NCBI GenBank assembly: GCA_015179025.1
Contig: WHUX01000003.1
Coordinates: forward strand, 744,001-808,000
Direction of reading: 5' to 3'
Origin: Terfezia claveryi
Lineage: Eukaryota > Ascomycota > Pezizomycetes > Pezizales > Pezizaceae
DNA length: 64,000 nucleotides
The notes beneath the pieces are model-generated. The model ran no database searches. It was not told where the DNA came from and was given only the letters and a program-made list of their open reading frames with translations. A program made the translations under genes and the position numbers. Positions 26,717 to 40,219 of the stretch are shown here, piece after piece (the stretch's first letter is position 1; every line of letters starts with the position of its first letter).

Positions 26717-27725
26717 TCATCCTACCGCCATAGTACCGTGCGGAAACATTGGTTTCTTTTCCATTAACGGCCAATCTTCCAAACCCATTCCTGTGCCCAC
26801 AGCAACGCCCCCCCCCCCCCCTCTCTTCCTCCCCTCAATAGTCTGCAATTTACAGAGTCCTAAACATCGCCAAGTCGACCCGCACGCAATATTTTTCCGG
26901 CTCACCCTTGAAATCGTAGTAGGGAAGCCCGTAGTAAAGCTATCAATAGGAATCAGCAACGAATCCAACTGTGCATGTGTAATAATGCGTGGTGGGGGGG
27001 ACTTTAGTAAACTCACAATCCTCTCGTCACCGGGGTTTCCTGGCAATGGGTTCTTTCCACAGACATACCATGGCTGCCTGTATGGCGCAATCTCGAAGAC
27101 TAAATTCCCCCGGGCGTCGATAAAGAATGGAGAGGTGCGGGGAATAGTGCCGATGTTCTCTTTGCTGCTCCATCGAAGTTGTGCATAGTTGCAGCAGACG
27201 TTTGAACTAATATTTTCAAGGTTTTCAATATAAAGTATTGAAAGCGGGGGGGAGGCATGTAACTCACGTTCCAAAGTTGAGGTTTCCAATGATATTAGCA
27301 GCACCAGGGTCACCAGAAACAGGGATTCGGATGAGTTTGTTGTCTTCGAGCTTTGCAGTGATTGGGTAGGAGTACCGTGGGTTTTGGACACCGCGGTCGA
27401 GGTAGCTATAGCCGGATTGTGTCCAGACGAACTATGAAATATTGCTCTTCTGTTAGCAAAAATATATATATATGAGTTTATTACGAGACTCATGATTTCA
27501 TAGTTAGATGATATGTAACCAAAGGGGTAGGGTGGGTGCCCTGGGGTTTCATACTAATCCATCAATATAGGGATAGGATGCATTCAACGCCATGATGGTG
27601 AATGGATCAGTGTTATTGAGCTCTTTACCAGGCGGTGGTGTCGGTGTGGGACAGGCAGCGCCCGTAGCGAGGGAGCTAAAGACGCCCACGAGGATAACAG
27701 ATAACAAGGATGATGAGATTCTCAT
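26717..27725 (-). CDS. small secreted protein of unknown function
   Basis: Five exons fit: 27725-27555, 27431-27268, 27206-27017, 26968-26906 and 26842-26717, giving 237 residues. Donors are GTATGA, GTGAGT, GTGAGT and GTGAGC, acceptors all end in AG, and phases agree throughout. The N-terminus MRISSSLLSVILVGVFSSLA then TGA is a clean signal peptide, followed by CPTPTPPPGK. The mature part has sequons (NNT, NAS), a CC pair in NVCCNYAQLRW and a third Cys in PWYVCGKNP. I do not know the family. The last two introns are multiples of three and lack stops, so they may be retained, giving a longer protein. The last exon contains a run of 14 G (plus-strand C, 26808-26821) coding for poly-Gly; its length decides the frame of the final 30 residues, so the C-terminus is uncertain. 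Confidence 0.65.
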
Positions 27726-29743
27726 TTTTTCGGATTGTTGAAACGAGTGAAAAAGCTATGTGAACGACTGTGTGTGTGTGTGCTTCAACGGGGGGAAGGA
27801 GGGGGAGGGAAAGGGGATTTTTCTTATATTATATACTTGACTGAACCAGTCCAGCCTATTGTTCAAGGTTATATTCACCGAATCCTTTTTCGATCGAATC
27901 AGATTGTAGTTACTACTAAACTCGGGTCCAGTATCCGCGCATCTACCCTATGATATACGATACAAGTTTTTTTTTTTGGGGGGGGTAAGTCAACTAGAAT
28001 CCCCCCTCCAAAAAAAAAAGTGGGTTGAAATCTATAGATTGGTTAGGAACAATATAGGCAAAAATGTCCCCCAGTCTGGTGGATTGATGGTGGTGGTAAC
28101 CAGAACCAGTTACGGCACTTGAATTATTCAAAAAAATTGGTACAAATAATTGTATTAATGTCTCTCGGGTTGGGTTCCTATTTGTTGGGTTTTACTTTTC
28201 TTTTCTTTTTTTTTTTCTTTTTGTTTGTCACCACCCCAAGAACCCCATCGCTGTGACGTTTGCAGCATGTCGGGGTTTCTAAAAATAAATAATTGGGGGA
28301 AGAGAATGAGATACGCCATATTAGTACAGTACCTACCTAACTACCTATAACTGGTACATAAAAACCCGTAACTGTATAATTAGATGTGAAGTTTTCTTGG
28401 GGCACATTTTAACAATTCCAAACTATCTCACTCAGTACACAACGTGACCTTTTTTTTTTTCGTTTTTTTTTGGGGGGAAGCACACAATTAATGCCCATTT
28501 TCTTTTTACCTAGTTGAGATATAAGAGGGCCCCCCCCCTTCTCTCCTGGGTACTTTTGCTTCAACTAGGTTGGTGTGGGGGGAGAGGGGCTTGTGCTGTT
28601 GGGGGACTTTCATTCACACACAAATCGCAAGACTTTTTTTTTTTTTTCACCATGGTTACACATCAAAAATACTGTTGGTTGAAATTCCCACCAAGGGGAG
28701 GCTAAAACGTTTCTGGGTATGTGCTGGAGGAAGGAAATTGGGCAAGCAAAAAAACGTTTGCAGATCAATATCACGTATACGTGCGTGCGCGTTTGCCGGT
28801 CTTCCTATGCTTCCCGTCCCCAAAAAAAACACAATTGGCCCGTATAAAGTTCCCATCCATCCAACCCAGGAAACGAATAAAGGAAATCTATATACATATC
28901 TCTTTCCCTATCTCACTGCTTTCCATTTAATTCGAGATCTAACCCTGGTCAAGAAAACGTCTGTGCCCAACCTCCTTTTGGCACATCTCTTTTTCGTAAC
29001 ACTGTCGTCAGCACGCGGGGGGCGTCTCATTTGTGGGGATTGGGGAGAATCCTTACCCTTGGCTTGATCTTGATTTTAAATCTTATAATCACTACTCTAA
29101 TAACCATTACTCTTATAACGAATACTAACCTCTGTTCTCTGTTTTAACAAACTGTTTAGATGGTAGATTTATGTAAATACCACGCTCTGTTCAGTTGACT
29201 AGTGTATGGTTCCCGCGGGGAAGGGGGGGTTTGTTGAGGACTAAATCGGGCCATATCTGGTATAAATTGACCCAATCTATCTATCTATCTATGTATATAG
29301 TTAACTATACACGTTCCACACACCCACACCCACAGACAGAATTCACAAAAGGAACCCAAGTATCTTTTCGTGAATATAAGTAAAATTACTAGAAAGAATT
29401 GAACCCTGAAAGTACCTGTATTCTGTTTTGTTTTCTGGGACACATAATAGGTACAGGGTGAATTATCTGGGACTGGCGTTTCCTACATTTTCAAAAGTAG
29501 CATCTATATATCTCGAGATATAAGGCTTATCGTGCATGTTGTCGAAATTAAAATACATATAAAAAGTCAAAAAAAATGTACATTTGTTCTAGTTTTATAT
29601 TTTGGTAGGCAAATAAACAGTTATCTTTGAATTAAATTGAGACTCTTGTAGTAAAGGTACTTTGGGGGCATATCATGCTGTTACCCTGAACACGACTAAG
29701 CAGAACTATGCTCAAAAGATGAAAAAAACAAAAAGTATGTTGT
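27726..29743. other. homopolymer-rich upstream region
   Basis: Promoter side of the secreted-protein gene. It is dense in homopolymers: T11-G8 at 27967-27985, C and A runs at 28001-28019, T-rich runs at 28206-28217, 28450-28470 and 28625-28639, and a C run near 28531-28538. A CTAT microsatellite lies at 29276-29292. No gene supported. Confidence 0.5.
27967..28019. repeat. T/G - C/A inverted repeat (hairpin)
   Basis: Eleven T plus eight G (27967-27985) are followed after a 15-nt spacer by CCCCCCTCC and ten A (28001-28019), which pair with them to make a stem of about 19 bp with one interruption. It lies about 240 bp upstream of the ATG of the minus-strand secreted-protein gene. Confidence 0.75.
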
Positions 29744-29834
29744 TGAGAAGAGTGAGGTTCGAACTCACGCGGTTTCCCACTACGGATCGATATGATACCT
29801 AAACGTAGCGCCTTAACCACTCGGCCATCTTCCC
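29744..29834 (-). tRNA. tRNA-Leu (anticodon TAG, with intron)
   Basis: On the minus strand the acceptor stem GGGAAGA pairs with TCTTCTC (one G-T pair) and is followed by discriminator A. The D arm contains GGCCGAGTGGTTAAGGC, the usual Leu form. The anticodon stem CTACG/CGTAG encloses TTTAGG, anticodon TAG. A 12-nt intron (about TATCATATCGAT) sits after position 37, the standard place. The long variable arm TGGGAAACCGC and T arm GTGAG-TTCGAAC-CTCAC complete a class II tRNA. A short T-rich run follows downstream (plus-strand A runs at 29722-29734). Confidence 0.92.
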
Positions 29835-32800
29835 GAAGATGGTGGATAGTAGATTGTGCAATATATATACTACCAAAACAAAAGAATTGGGAACCGCATC
29901 TTAATATGAATTTGTGAGAGACGATGCCACAATTGGAAATCAATGCAGTTAGGTATGTTAGTGATGAAAGCTGCTGGTTATCTTTTTATACTAACCATGT
30001 ACAGCCAAATATCGGCCTCCTTCCCCCCTCAATAGATACGAGCCTATCTTTAAGGCTACCTACATCATTTCGAGAATATTCAAAGTCCCCCAAGCAGGCG
30101 GCCCCCCACACACACAAATACAAATCCAGCGCCGGAATGCCTTGTACTTGGCTATTGCTCCATTAATACTAATTGAGTGAAACCTGCTCCAACCTAGCAA
30201 GTCATACTGCACGTGAATGTCATTGACCCTGGTACAAAGTGACCAACATACCACCCACAACCGTCCTAAAAGAAATTCGGCGCACGCCATGCGAAACCAC
30301 TGAGCCCACTAGTGTCATCTTGGTAACTATCCCTGGTGCTCAAGCAAGTCATAAGGCCTACACCTTCGTAGAATCATGGTCATGTGTGCTTTCACAACTG
30401 GCCCATGCCCAAGTGCAATCATGTGGGCACCAAGTGCAAGAGTTAACATCGAGATGAATCATCTTGCTATTAGTATATTGAGGCATTGGCACTGAGGCAT
30501 GACTCTTGTATTTTGACATTTAGAGCGGGGGAATATTATGGAACCTTGTGCAGAAGTACGAACAATCCCCACATGAGCAAGGTGGTCCTCTCGACACTGA
30601 TGTAAGGCTTGGAAGCCGAGATCGAATATCAACGGAAGATTTGTATTCCGAGAAGTCTGAGGAGCGGGAGTGAGGCTCCCGTCCCTGATCTATATATACA
30701 GGTATTCCCGAGGCTAGTCCCTCTCAGTCCTTCCCCATGTGGCTGTCCACGCATTCACACCTGTACCAGCTAATCTGATGTAAGCGAACCTTACACAAAG
30801 TGTTACTGGTAAGTATCCCACATCCCGATCTTCCTTTCACACGTAGACAATAGGTTGGACCTGACAGCCTGGATTCCGTATGAAACCAAGGTAATGGATA
30901 CCGCTGCCGAAACGTCATTGTACTTGCACTGTCAGCAACCTCTTGGTCGCTTTTTCGTTTCCCTAGTACTTGTACACTACATACAATAGAGTCTTAACTT
31001 TGTGCATTCACAGGAGCAAGCAGATTCATATATGTTACATGATGTGTTACTATAAAACCCCGGTTCATTATAGCTGACATATACCACCGTGCGTGTACAT
31101 ATGTAAATGCTCTTAGAAGGTCCTTGCAGTTCAGCCAAATCTAACTACTGGCCAGAGCATACACTATTACCAACTGATATTACATCCTCTGCATTGAAAT
31201 CGCGAGCTCGAGTCCTCATAAATTACTTGTACGGATGACATACCTGATCTTACAACTTGCTGACCATGCCACGGGTTGAGGTCGGCTAGTGCACTCTCCT
31301 TAGTTATGACGTAATGACGAACCTATGAAATACGAGCAAGTTCATAGATGTGTGCGACCCGATCGATCAAAAGGATTGAAATCTAAAATATAAACCCCTG
31401 CAATGAAGCTCTTAACATATATGGATCTGATGTCCCTTCTCGAGCTCTCAGAAATGTCGAAGGCTCATATATACAGTATATTGAGGCAAACCTTCTAGAT
31501 GAGAACTACGGAGGAGGATCCGGAGATCAAATCCATAGCCAGTAAGTTTGTCCATGTTACATCTATGTGGGTAAGATATATATGAGAGGATAGAATCAAC
31601 TGCTTACGTGTTTCTTAGGTTTCAGTGGGGTTGCACGTGATTGATTATGGATTTGGCGACAATAGTACGGTAAGCAAGCACCACACGTGATGTGACTCGG
31701 CGTACACTAGGTACCTAGTGAATTCGTTGGGATAATAATAAGCCCCATTTTGGTTGCCTGGCACTTCGGATACTCAGCCAATCAGGGCCTCACGTTAGCC
31801 GCGCCACGAGTCCTTGGTTGGAACTGTACCTATGAAACCAAATAATTGCACCGGTTTTCATCCAGAGTAGGTAAGTAGGTAAGACCAAGTCTAATCTGAC
31901 AAAAGGGAAATGGCATTCACTATCATACGATAATCGATCAATTGCAAGACAACCTCAGCAAAATATCATAATGTATCATCTGCTTCGAATTCAAAATTTG
32001 AAGGTCCTATGAAGGCATCGCAACTACATGGAGCGGACACTGTACCGTATCACACTGACACAGCCCTAGCCTTGTGGTGTCCAACGTCAGACCCCCTCTT
32101 GTAACCCTTGCTATTTCTCTAACCGCCGACAACGCCCTGCAAGAAAACATTTTCTGCAACGGGGTAAATTTAGTTCTAAAACCCCCGCCCTTGCGTGGCC
32201 AAGCCAACCCGAGGATTTGGGTCATGGCGCTAGGAGCCTCATGCTGGGCCCGGTATGTACGTATTCAGTACTGCTGGCGACGCAGTATAGTAATTGAGTA
32301 TGCTGGTGAGCTCGAGGGCTATGATAGATTGCGTAGAACTTTTTGCGCGCAAAGAGCAGAAAATAAAAAACAAGACATGAAGTACAGTACTCATTATATA
32401 TATACACAGTACATGCATATGCATATAGCCAACCCCGCTAACGCACTGCAGATGGCAGAAATCTGTTATGAGAGCACTAGGTCAATCCTGGTGAAGTGCC
32501 ATTGAGTTCTGGGTATCATAATATGCATGCTATAGATAGTCAGGTTCGAGACTCGTATCTTAATCTCGGATGGAGGTTTACGATTTCCATAATGTGTAAG
32601 GGAAGATTTCAAATTAGAGGAGCAAGAAAACGAAAAAGGCAAGTTAATTCAAACGCCAACTTGAGTAAGTTCCATACATGTAGAGCAGACGCCAAAGGGA
32701 AGGAAACTGACCCCCGGACTGGTTTATTTACCAGTTTGAACCAGAAGCTTGAAAATCCAATAAACCAAAAGATAATAACAACCCAAATTGCAGAATATAA

Positions 32801-32902
32801 GACCCAAAACCCAAAAGAAAAATTGAATACGCCCCTTGTCTCGTGACCTTAACCCTCTTTCCTCACATTTAGCCACTCTTATCATCACACATATTCTCGT
32901 GT
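29835..32902. other. intergenic, nothing recognised
   Basis: About 3 kb without a supported gene. A TATATATA motif at 30693-30700 sits in a block that could be an old LTR, but no partner or target duplication was seen. Confidence 0.5.
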
Positions 32903-33901
32903 TCACTCGATCCGCCTCCGCTTTCCTTTCGGCGCTGGCATCAAGCTCATTCTAGGCTTAAATGTCACCGTAGTAGTTACCACTTGCTTTATCGTTACAG
33001 TGCCATCCTTATTTAGTGTCTTCTTCCTGACGCGCTTAACTTCCTCCATAGGCTCGTCTTCATCGCCTTCTTCTTCTTCTTCTTCCTCCTCCTCCCCCTC
33101 CCCTTCTTCTACCTCTTCTGCATCGGGTGCTTTGCCGTCGGGTTTTGCAAACCTTACGACTTTCTTCGACGACTCCGCAACAACTGCTTCTCTCTCAACC
33201 GATGTCCCAGATGAAGAACGTGAAACCGGCTCACTATTGGAGCTACTTGATGAAGAGGATAATGATGAAGATAATGATGAGGTCGATGATCTGGCACTAG
33301 AGAGGGCAGAGCTATGTGTAGGGGTGTAAGGGCCCTTTGTCTGGCTAGAACTTGAGCTCGGCTTGGCCAGTGCTTGCATATGAGCCCCCAAAAGTCCCGG
33401 AGATGGCATTCCACCACTGGGGCCGCTTATGCTTGCTCTATATCGTTTTGCCGGATTATTTTGTGGGTTCATTGGACTGCTAGGGCCAGCACTCACGTGG
33501 CCTGTGGGATTATGATGTGGAAGGAATTTGGGGGATTTGAGATCTGAGGGGCTCGCAATAGCATTCTTCAGAAAATCCATATATGCCACTGGTGGGGTTA
33601 TCGGGGTTTTCAAGGCCCCTTCCCCTGCCACCCCCGGAGTATGTGGTAGGAGGCTAAATGTTGCAGACATGGGAGAACGGGGAAGCTCAGACGGGAAAGC
33701 TGGCGATTTGAGGGAGGTAGGAACGGCGCTTGCAATGCCAGACGTTGAAATACTCGCAAGCTTTGTAGATGTCGTTAGCGGTGGAGATGGGAGGGCAGCC
33801 GGTGCACTTTCCGGTTTGGCGCTTGACTTTGTGATGACTGGAATTGGGGTCGTAGCTGCTTCCGCCATTGTGGTTATTGTGATCGCGGAAGGTGAAGTCA
33901 T
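32903..33901 (-). CDS. disordered acidic protein, probably nuclear, function unknown
   Basis: A single-exon frame from the ATG at 33901, 332 residues; the frame is open further upstream but with no ATG. Most of the chain is Ser/Pro/Thr-rich and low in hydrophobic residues, so largely disordered. Near residue 100 there is an island, KTPITPPVAYMDFLKNAI, which resembles a conserved piece in other uncharacterised ascomycete proteins (from memory, not checked). Residues about 200-230 are a Ser run, 255-285 a nearly pure Glu stretch coded by a TTC repeat on the plus strand (33068-33090), and the C-terminus ends KGKRRRIE, a likely nuclear signal. A role in transcription or chromatin is only a guess. 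Confidence 0.7.
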   Translation of the reverse strand: MTSPSAITITTMAEAATTPIPVITKSSAKPESAPAALPSPPLTTSTKLASISTSGIASAVPTSLKSPAFPSELPRSPMSATFSLLPHTPGVAGEGALKTPITPPVAYMDFLKNAIASPSDLKSPKFLPHHNPTGHVSAGPSSPMNPQNNPAKRYRASISGPSGGMPSPGLLGAHMQALAKPSSSSSQTKGPYTPTHSSALSSARSSTSSLSSSLSSSSSSSNSEPVSRSSSGTSVEREAVVAESSKKVVRFAKPDGKAPDAEEVEEGEGEEEEEEEEEGDEDEPMEEVKRVRKKTLNKDGTVTIKQVVTTTVTFKPRMSLMPAPKGKRRRIE

Positions 33902-36900
33902 TTGCAACAGGTTATAGGCGCTACTATGACAACTGTGCGAATATGGCAAAGCAAGAGTAGTGATGGTTCGAGACTAGTAGCGAACGTTGGTGATCGAGTA
34001 GGTCGACAGAGAAAGACTGATGAAATAATGTTTACCTGTTACCACATAAGTCGGAGAATACAGCCCTGTAACGAAAGACTTATACTGGTGGGCGAAGGCT
34101 TTCGAGCACAGTTCCGTAGTTAATAGTTCTCGGTAGAAAAAGGTGAGTCGGAGCCTGAGGGAGAAAGGTATTTAAGGGAAAAATAGTCACGTCTTCCCAC
34201 CGGCCGGGGTAACCGGGGTTTGCGTTGGGTGGGTAGGCAGGTATGCCAGTGGCTTTGAGACACATCTTGCCCGCCGCAGCGCCGTGACCCCTCCCAATGT
34301 TTTCTATTGATTATACTGAAGGAATGAAGGAAATACATGATGTGACTATGAAAGGTAAAAACAACAACGTGAGAAAGAGCTGGCGATCGATATTGAAAAA
34401 TAGCTTCAATAAGCAAGCTATACTGGGCAGTGTCCGCGCTTGCCTGCGACCAACAAGGAGGATCCTCAAGGTCTTCAACTTGCATTGGGGTATTTTTATT
34501 GGACGCAAGAGTATACTACTTTTTGAATGGGGCTTTCGCTTAGAAGCAAATTAGAACAAACACTCTAGCGAGTAGTACGGTATATAGATTGTCTTCATGA
34601 TCTGTGCTTTCTTCTTTGGAGATGCCCAAAAATAGCTTGTTATTTCTGTCTTGAGGGAGGCTTATTTTGGTGGTAGAGAACAAACGTGGCTGCAGATGGG
34701 CTGAGCGTCTAACATCAAGCATCAACAATTGTAACCTCACACAAAGAGTTCACTTCCTCTCCATAGTTGGCTAATTATGGGAATTTTCTGTTTTTGTGGA
34801 TAGCAATTGTTTCAGTTTGGGTGGGAATTTCCATAAGACTACACCGAAGTGATCAATAAGAATACAATATGTAGTCCGTAACGTTTTGATCATGATTATG
34901 TTGAGGCCTATGAACTTGTTAGGAAGCAAAGCGAATACTTTTCCCAGGACGCAGCCCTCAAATTCTATTATAATGATCATAGGATTGAGAGGGACCTCAA
35001 AATTGCAATATAGCTTGGTTATTGCGATTTCAGGGTTGATTTGGGTGCCAGTTAGAGAATATGTTGCCCAACCAGAATGGGCTATGGTTTTCATGATCAG
35101 CATTCTGTAAAGGTTTCACAGAAGCTTCTCCCAACTTGATACAAACTAACCGTGGGGAGGGGGGGGGGAGTCCACTTTGTGATAATAAAGTCCCATGGAT
35201 TCCGACTGACAGGTTCACGGGCCCGTCTGAAGATAATAACAGGCGGTAAACCAGACACGGTGAGCAATCATACGCACTTGTAGGAGTGGGGTTAAACGCT
35301 GGCCCCTACCGTGTATGTCACACGGTGCTCTGAAGGGCTTTCTGCTCACGCAAGTGATGCTATTATCGTATAGCGTTGTACTATATCTCATTGAGCCTAT
35401 TGCTGATGAAGGGATCGGAGGAACTGGCCCATGACCGGTTATATTCGCTGCCGGAATATTCCCTCCGAGACAGCAGCAAACCAGACTTCTGCACTGCTTA
35501 GTTCTATGTTAATTATCTGATTATGGAAAGGAGTGCAAGGTACCCGCTTCTCAGTACGATTGTTAAACGCCATCATACCGAATTGTTCTTTAGTTGTAGA
35601 CAAAATTGGTTATATCTTCCATATTATCCATGTGAAGGTTAATTGATATAATCTAATGGAATTCATTTGTCGCAATTGTACTACACTATGTATGTATGGC
35701 ATGCATAGGTTATATATCTACATACATACATAGGTATCCTCCGCCCTGGACCGTTGGAAATTGCTGCTCTGTGACACTAAGCACTGCTCCGGCATATTGG
35801 CGGCACTTAGCAAGGTCTGAAATTGTTCGATATACTGACTTAGGAAGAGGGAAGGACTATTGACAACAAGTAACTATCGTGCCTGTGATCACAAACATAT
35901 ACTGAGATTTCAATTAGCAATTCATGGCGAAACATCGAAATTGATTCCCAATATTAGCCCATAAGCAATGCCACTGGCATTGTACCAAATGTTAGAATGC
36001 AATTCCAGCTAGCCTACGATACAAAGATGTTTAGGTCCAGAGGGTGCCGTATCCTGGGCCCATCTACATGCGAAGAATTTCACGGGGTCTCTATGCCTTA
36101 TGATCAAGTTCCAGTCATTGATATTGCGTTGAAAATCTAAGATTATTACCTATTTGTTTGACACGAGCCCAGGACTGGTTCGGGCTACAGCTGATTACCA
36201 TTACGGGTCTAGGAGGGAACGGCTTTCCGCGGGCACTCAAAACAGATTTAGCTATAGACGCTCTCTCGGCTTGAAGGTTCATTGGGATATTGCTTCCCCA
36301 GTTTCACTTCTGCATCGGGACTCTATGTTAGAGTAGCTTCAAACCGCATATGCATGTGATTTGGCCCGCTCTTTGAATCATAAACCCAGATCGTACCCTA
36401 GGCCTTGTTTCATAGCACCAATTCAGGCTAGCCATCTAGAAGAAACCGCGCGGTTAACAGTTACACTGACGGCTTGTCACATCCCTTTCTCCTGCTTATT
36501 GGCTTCCTCTATGGTTACTTGACCTCAACGAAGTTGCAGACAACCGCCATGTGGTACAGAATATACTTTTGTGGTGTGGCAATACGTTTCAGGACATGTC
36601 AAGTAGATATTGGCCCAGCCAGATACAAATACATCCATTATTTAATATATTGAGGTCAATTGCCACCAGATATGAAGACTTGGGTACCCTAAAGAGATCT
36701 ACTCAGTAGTATGAGTACTACCTAGGTCTAGATCGTTCGCATACTGTACACCTATCTGTATAAACACTCAAATGTGTACCAGTGTCTATGTTTTGGTTTT
36801 GAAAGCCGGCCGTAGGGGTCCGAGGTTCTGGTTCTCGAACTCAATGCCGGCTCAATAGCATACTGAAGCCTTACTTACTATGGACCGAAAATCCTATGAA

Positions 36901-38390
36901 GTAAAATTCTGTTCCGGTAGGTATACACGTAAGTAGATTGGTAAAACACACCACTTTTGGCGTCACGTGTTACAAACCAGGCTTACTTAGGTTTCTAACT
37001 ATTCATAACATTTGCACCAAGCCCAGTAGCCATACCTACTTCATAGGCAACTTCGCTTCTGAGTGCTTTCGGCGACATTTAATCCAACTGGGGGTGGGTC
37101 AGAGGACAGGTGCATTTTCCTGTCTCAATCCACAGTTAGACTGATACTTAGCCTACGCCTACAACGGTTGTGCTTATACGTAAATGCTCAAGGTTATATG
37201 TTGACCAGATCATGATTTATCCAATCGCCAGTGTACCTAAACTGCAAGTTATTCAATATATCTATATATATGCCCACAGCTGTGAAAGCACGAATTCGAG
37301 TAGCAGTACATAGGGTCAAAGCACTTTAGCTTTCGGTTTTCGGTCCGTTGTCTTGCCCGTTGGAGTGTTTATATATCACTTGAAAGTTTTACTCTATACA
37401 ATGCATGTGACTACCAAATTGGCCTAGACAATATCTAGATGGGGCTCACAGGTTCTACGTACATAATTGCGAATGACTTACGGCTGTATCTGCAGTGACC
37501 CATTGACGATTGTCCTTCTTTCATAGTTAGGTCGCCTAGGTTCCATAATGCGTACTGCCTGGGGCCAAGGGATGAAAATGGATGAATACGAAACCTAATA
37601 TAGCAATAGGGATATAATAGTTTATAGGAAGTGACCTCAAGCTTTCCATACAATCAGCGGAAGGAGAGATGACAACACTTGTGTGCTTTCTAGTAAGAAG
37701 CGGAGTCATCATCTCGGAAGACAACGATTGTGAAAACAGCGGGGAATGATCTGGTGAGATTGTATTATCAAGTTGGATGTATTTTCCCCTTATAGGTAAG
37801 TAGTACCTTCACTTTTTGTATAATTCCTGACGCCAATTCATATCTTATACCAACTTGTATTAGATACTTGGCGCAAGGGAGCACTTTCCCATATTGAGAG
37901 CTATGGGGAATTTTCTTACCTTTTATATCCCACTACCATCAAGATATAACTGATCAGCTTTTATCATCTATCTTATGGGCTCACATTGTGTAAATGAGTA
38001 CTGAATTTTTCTTTTTAAAAACAATTATGGCTTACATTGCTCTCTATACATGGAGTTTGGAAAAAAAAGTGCTATATTCTCCAAATCTTAACACACCTAC
38101 TGTCCAAAGTATCTTTTTAGTATACTGTACCATATATAATGCTTGAGAAGCTCTAATTATCTAACAAATATATTAATGGTTAATAAATAATAGCATCACC
38201 AACTTGTAGTCAAGGTATGCACTCCACCCACAACGTCTGCTTCACGGCAATCTCCATTCATCCACCAAGTAGCACTTTTCTTCCTCTCCCTATATGTCCT
38301 CTCTCTGCTCCCGATATACCTCTTTCCCCATATATAACAACCTCCAAACACCTCCAAATCTCACCCCTGGCCGTACCGCTCCATCCATCA
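33902..38390. other. intergenic, nothing recognised
   Basis: About 4.5 kb, AT-rich. Small ORFs at 34297-34554 and 34771-35103 have no family resemblance. A G run at 35157-35168 and short repeats of CATACATA near 35720 are the only simple-sequence features. Confidence 0.5.
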
Positions 38391-38523
38391 GGTCTTATGG
38401 CGCAATTGGTTAGCGCGTCCGGCTGTTAAACACCTTCACCAAACTTAAACCTTCCTCTGGGGGCATTTGGAACTGAGTTTAACAACTACCGGGAGGTTGA
38501 AAGTTCGAGTCTTTCTAGGACCG
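38391..38523 (+). tRNA. tRNA-Asn (anticodon GTT, 59-nt intron), copy 1
   Basis: Exons 38391-38428 and 38488-38523 make a 74-nt tRNA. Acceptor GGTCTTA pairs with TAGGACC, discriminator G; D arm GCGC/GCGC; anticodon stem TCCGG/CCGGG around CTGTTAA, anticodon GTT; variable AGGTT; T arm GAAAG-TTCGAGT-CTTTC. The intron after position 37 is long for a tRNA. A T8 run at about 38529-38536 is the Pol III stop. Confidence 0.92.
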
Positions 38524-38796
38524 ATTTGTTTTTTTTGCTCTTCATTCGAGAAATACATTCATTCATCCACAGCCTCTGCATTACAGAAAGCTCTAGGAGA
38601 CCACCACGTAGCACGTTCTGTGAGCGTACAATATAACTATCGGCCTCTAGCAAACCTGGCACCCAGTGATCACCTTTTGTCCTAGCGGTTACACTCTCCA
38701 ACACTTTCTTCCTCTCCCCATATATCATCATATACTATATCAAAACCTACAAACCCCCTCCATATGCTACCCACCCCCATACCTCTCCATCGACCA

Positions 38797-38917
38797 GGTC
38801 TTATGGCGCAATTGGTTAGCGCGTCCGGCTGTTAAACACTCTAACATCCTCCGAGGGCATTTGGAATTGAGTTTAACAATTACCGGGAGGTTGAAAGTTC
38901 GAGTCTTTCTAGGACCG
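38797..38917 (+). tRNA. tRNA-Asn (anticodon GTT, 47-nt intron), copy 2
   Basis: Exons 38797-38834 and 38882-38917 are identical base for base to copy 1. The intron is 12 nt shorter and keeps the 3' part GAGGGCATTTGGAA and GAGTTTAACAA. A T8 run follows at about 38923-38930. Confidence 0.92.
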
Positions 38918-40219
38918 CTTCGTTTTTTTTGCTCTTTTCTTTCTCTTGCCGAGTCTAGATCTAGATCCATAACAGGAGAGCAGTAAATGAAGTGGTCAAC
39001 GCTTTTAATAACCAATAGATAGCTACTACATTAACACTATACCCAATATAACTCATTGCTGTCCACAAGCCGGTACTCAAGTATTCTCAACGGCATATTA
39101 GCCCCTGGGCTTATTGAAATATTAGTGGTGGATATCTCAGCTCTATAGAAGAGTCTAGTTCGAGGCTTCTAGAGTGGCAGGGGCGCTGGCCCAATAAATA
39201 ATATGGCTTGAATTCTCGCCTTTGCTTATGACTCAGAAGACTAATAACTCTGTAAATGCATTAACTATTAGCCATAGCAGGTGCTTGTGGAATAGATGGA
39301 ATGATGAAGTCCAAGTAGGATAATGATACTTATGACATATTGTGCAGGATGTTCCTATATAATGAAACCACCTGAGTTTCATCAAATCAGAGTCCTGTAA
39401 AGTTATAAAATTGGAGAAGCGCTATTGGGATTGTAACATTGCATATATGTACTCCTCTAACTGAACCTGTGGGTGGATAGGCGCACCTCTGTCAGAGTGA
39501 ATTACCCTGAGCTAGAGCGCACATAGATTACTTCTACATTCTTTTGTCAGTTGAATAACGAAGGGTTGCTTTGGCAAAACCACTTTTCATAAGCCATTTC
39601 AAATACAGATATTTATATCAAGCACACACATTTGACTTTCTCTGATGACTGCGCATCTGGGCTTGAGTACACTCACACACCTACCTCGCAGGCACCTTAC
39701 AGTGGTCTAGCAATAAACATTATTTTACTTGTATTCAATCATGAATTGAATAAGATGTTAGCTGGATTAAACACTGTTTTCAGGCTTGTTGAATCTTTTC
39801 ATAGGCTGTGTTGAATATTCTGAACCATATTTTCAATATAGATGACAGATATATGTAATTAGACCTAGCTAGATAGAATCTGCATACAATGGCATATGAT
39901 TTGTAATTGACAATGAATTGTATTATATACAGCCCTTGCTGAGAATTTTCTGTCTGTAGATTGCATAATCCAAAATGCAGGTATGGGAGTCTAATATCAA
40001 GAAGTGGCCTGGAGTTGGTGTATTGGCATTGACAGTTGAAGAATAGGGGAGGGTAGTATATAGTGGTGAGTGCTCTATGCAACAAGACTCTAGTGAACAC
40101 CAGAAATTAGTATTCCAAACACTGGGTACAGATAAGATATATTGGAACAGAAGTGGTAAAGGCATTACCCAGATGCATGGCCTAAGCTACTTTTTCTGCT
40201 ACAGCAGTCTCCTTCGTCA
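38918..40219. other. intergenic, nothing recognised
   Basis: AT-rich DNA leading into the Tc1/mariner relic; part of 39900-40219 may be unrecognisable 5' sequence of that element. Confidence 0.45.

Larger units (their letters stand above)
38265..38935 (+). repeat. tandem duplication carrying tRNA-Asn
   Basis: Two units about 406 bp apart share 5' flank (CTTCCTCTCCCxATATA and CxACCAGGTC-type sequence), the tRNA exons and 3' flank (GTTTTTTTTGCTCTTC). The flanks and introns have diverged while the exons are identical. Confidence 0.75.
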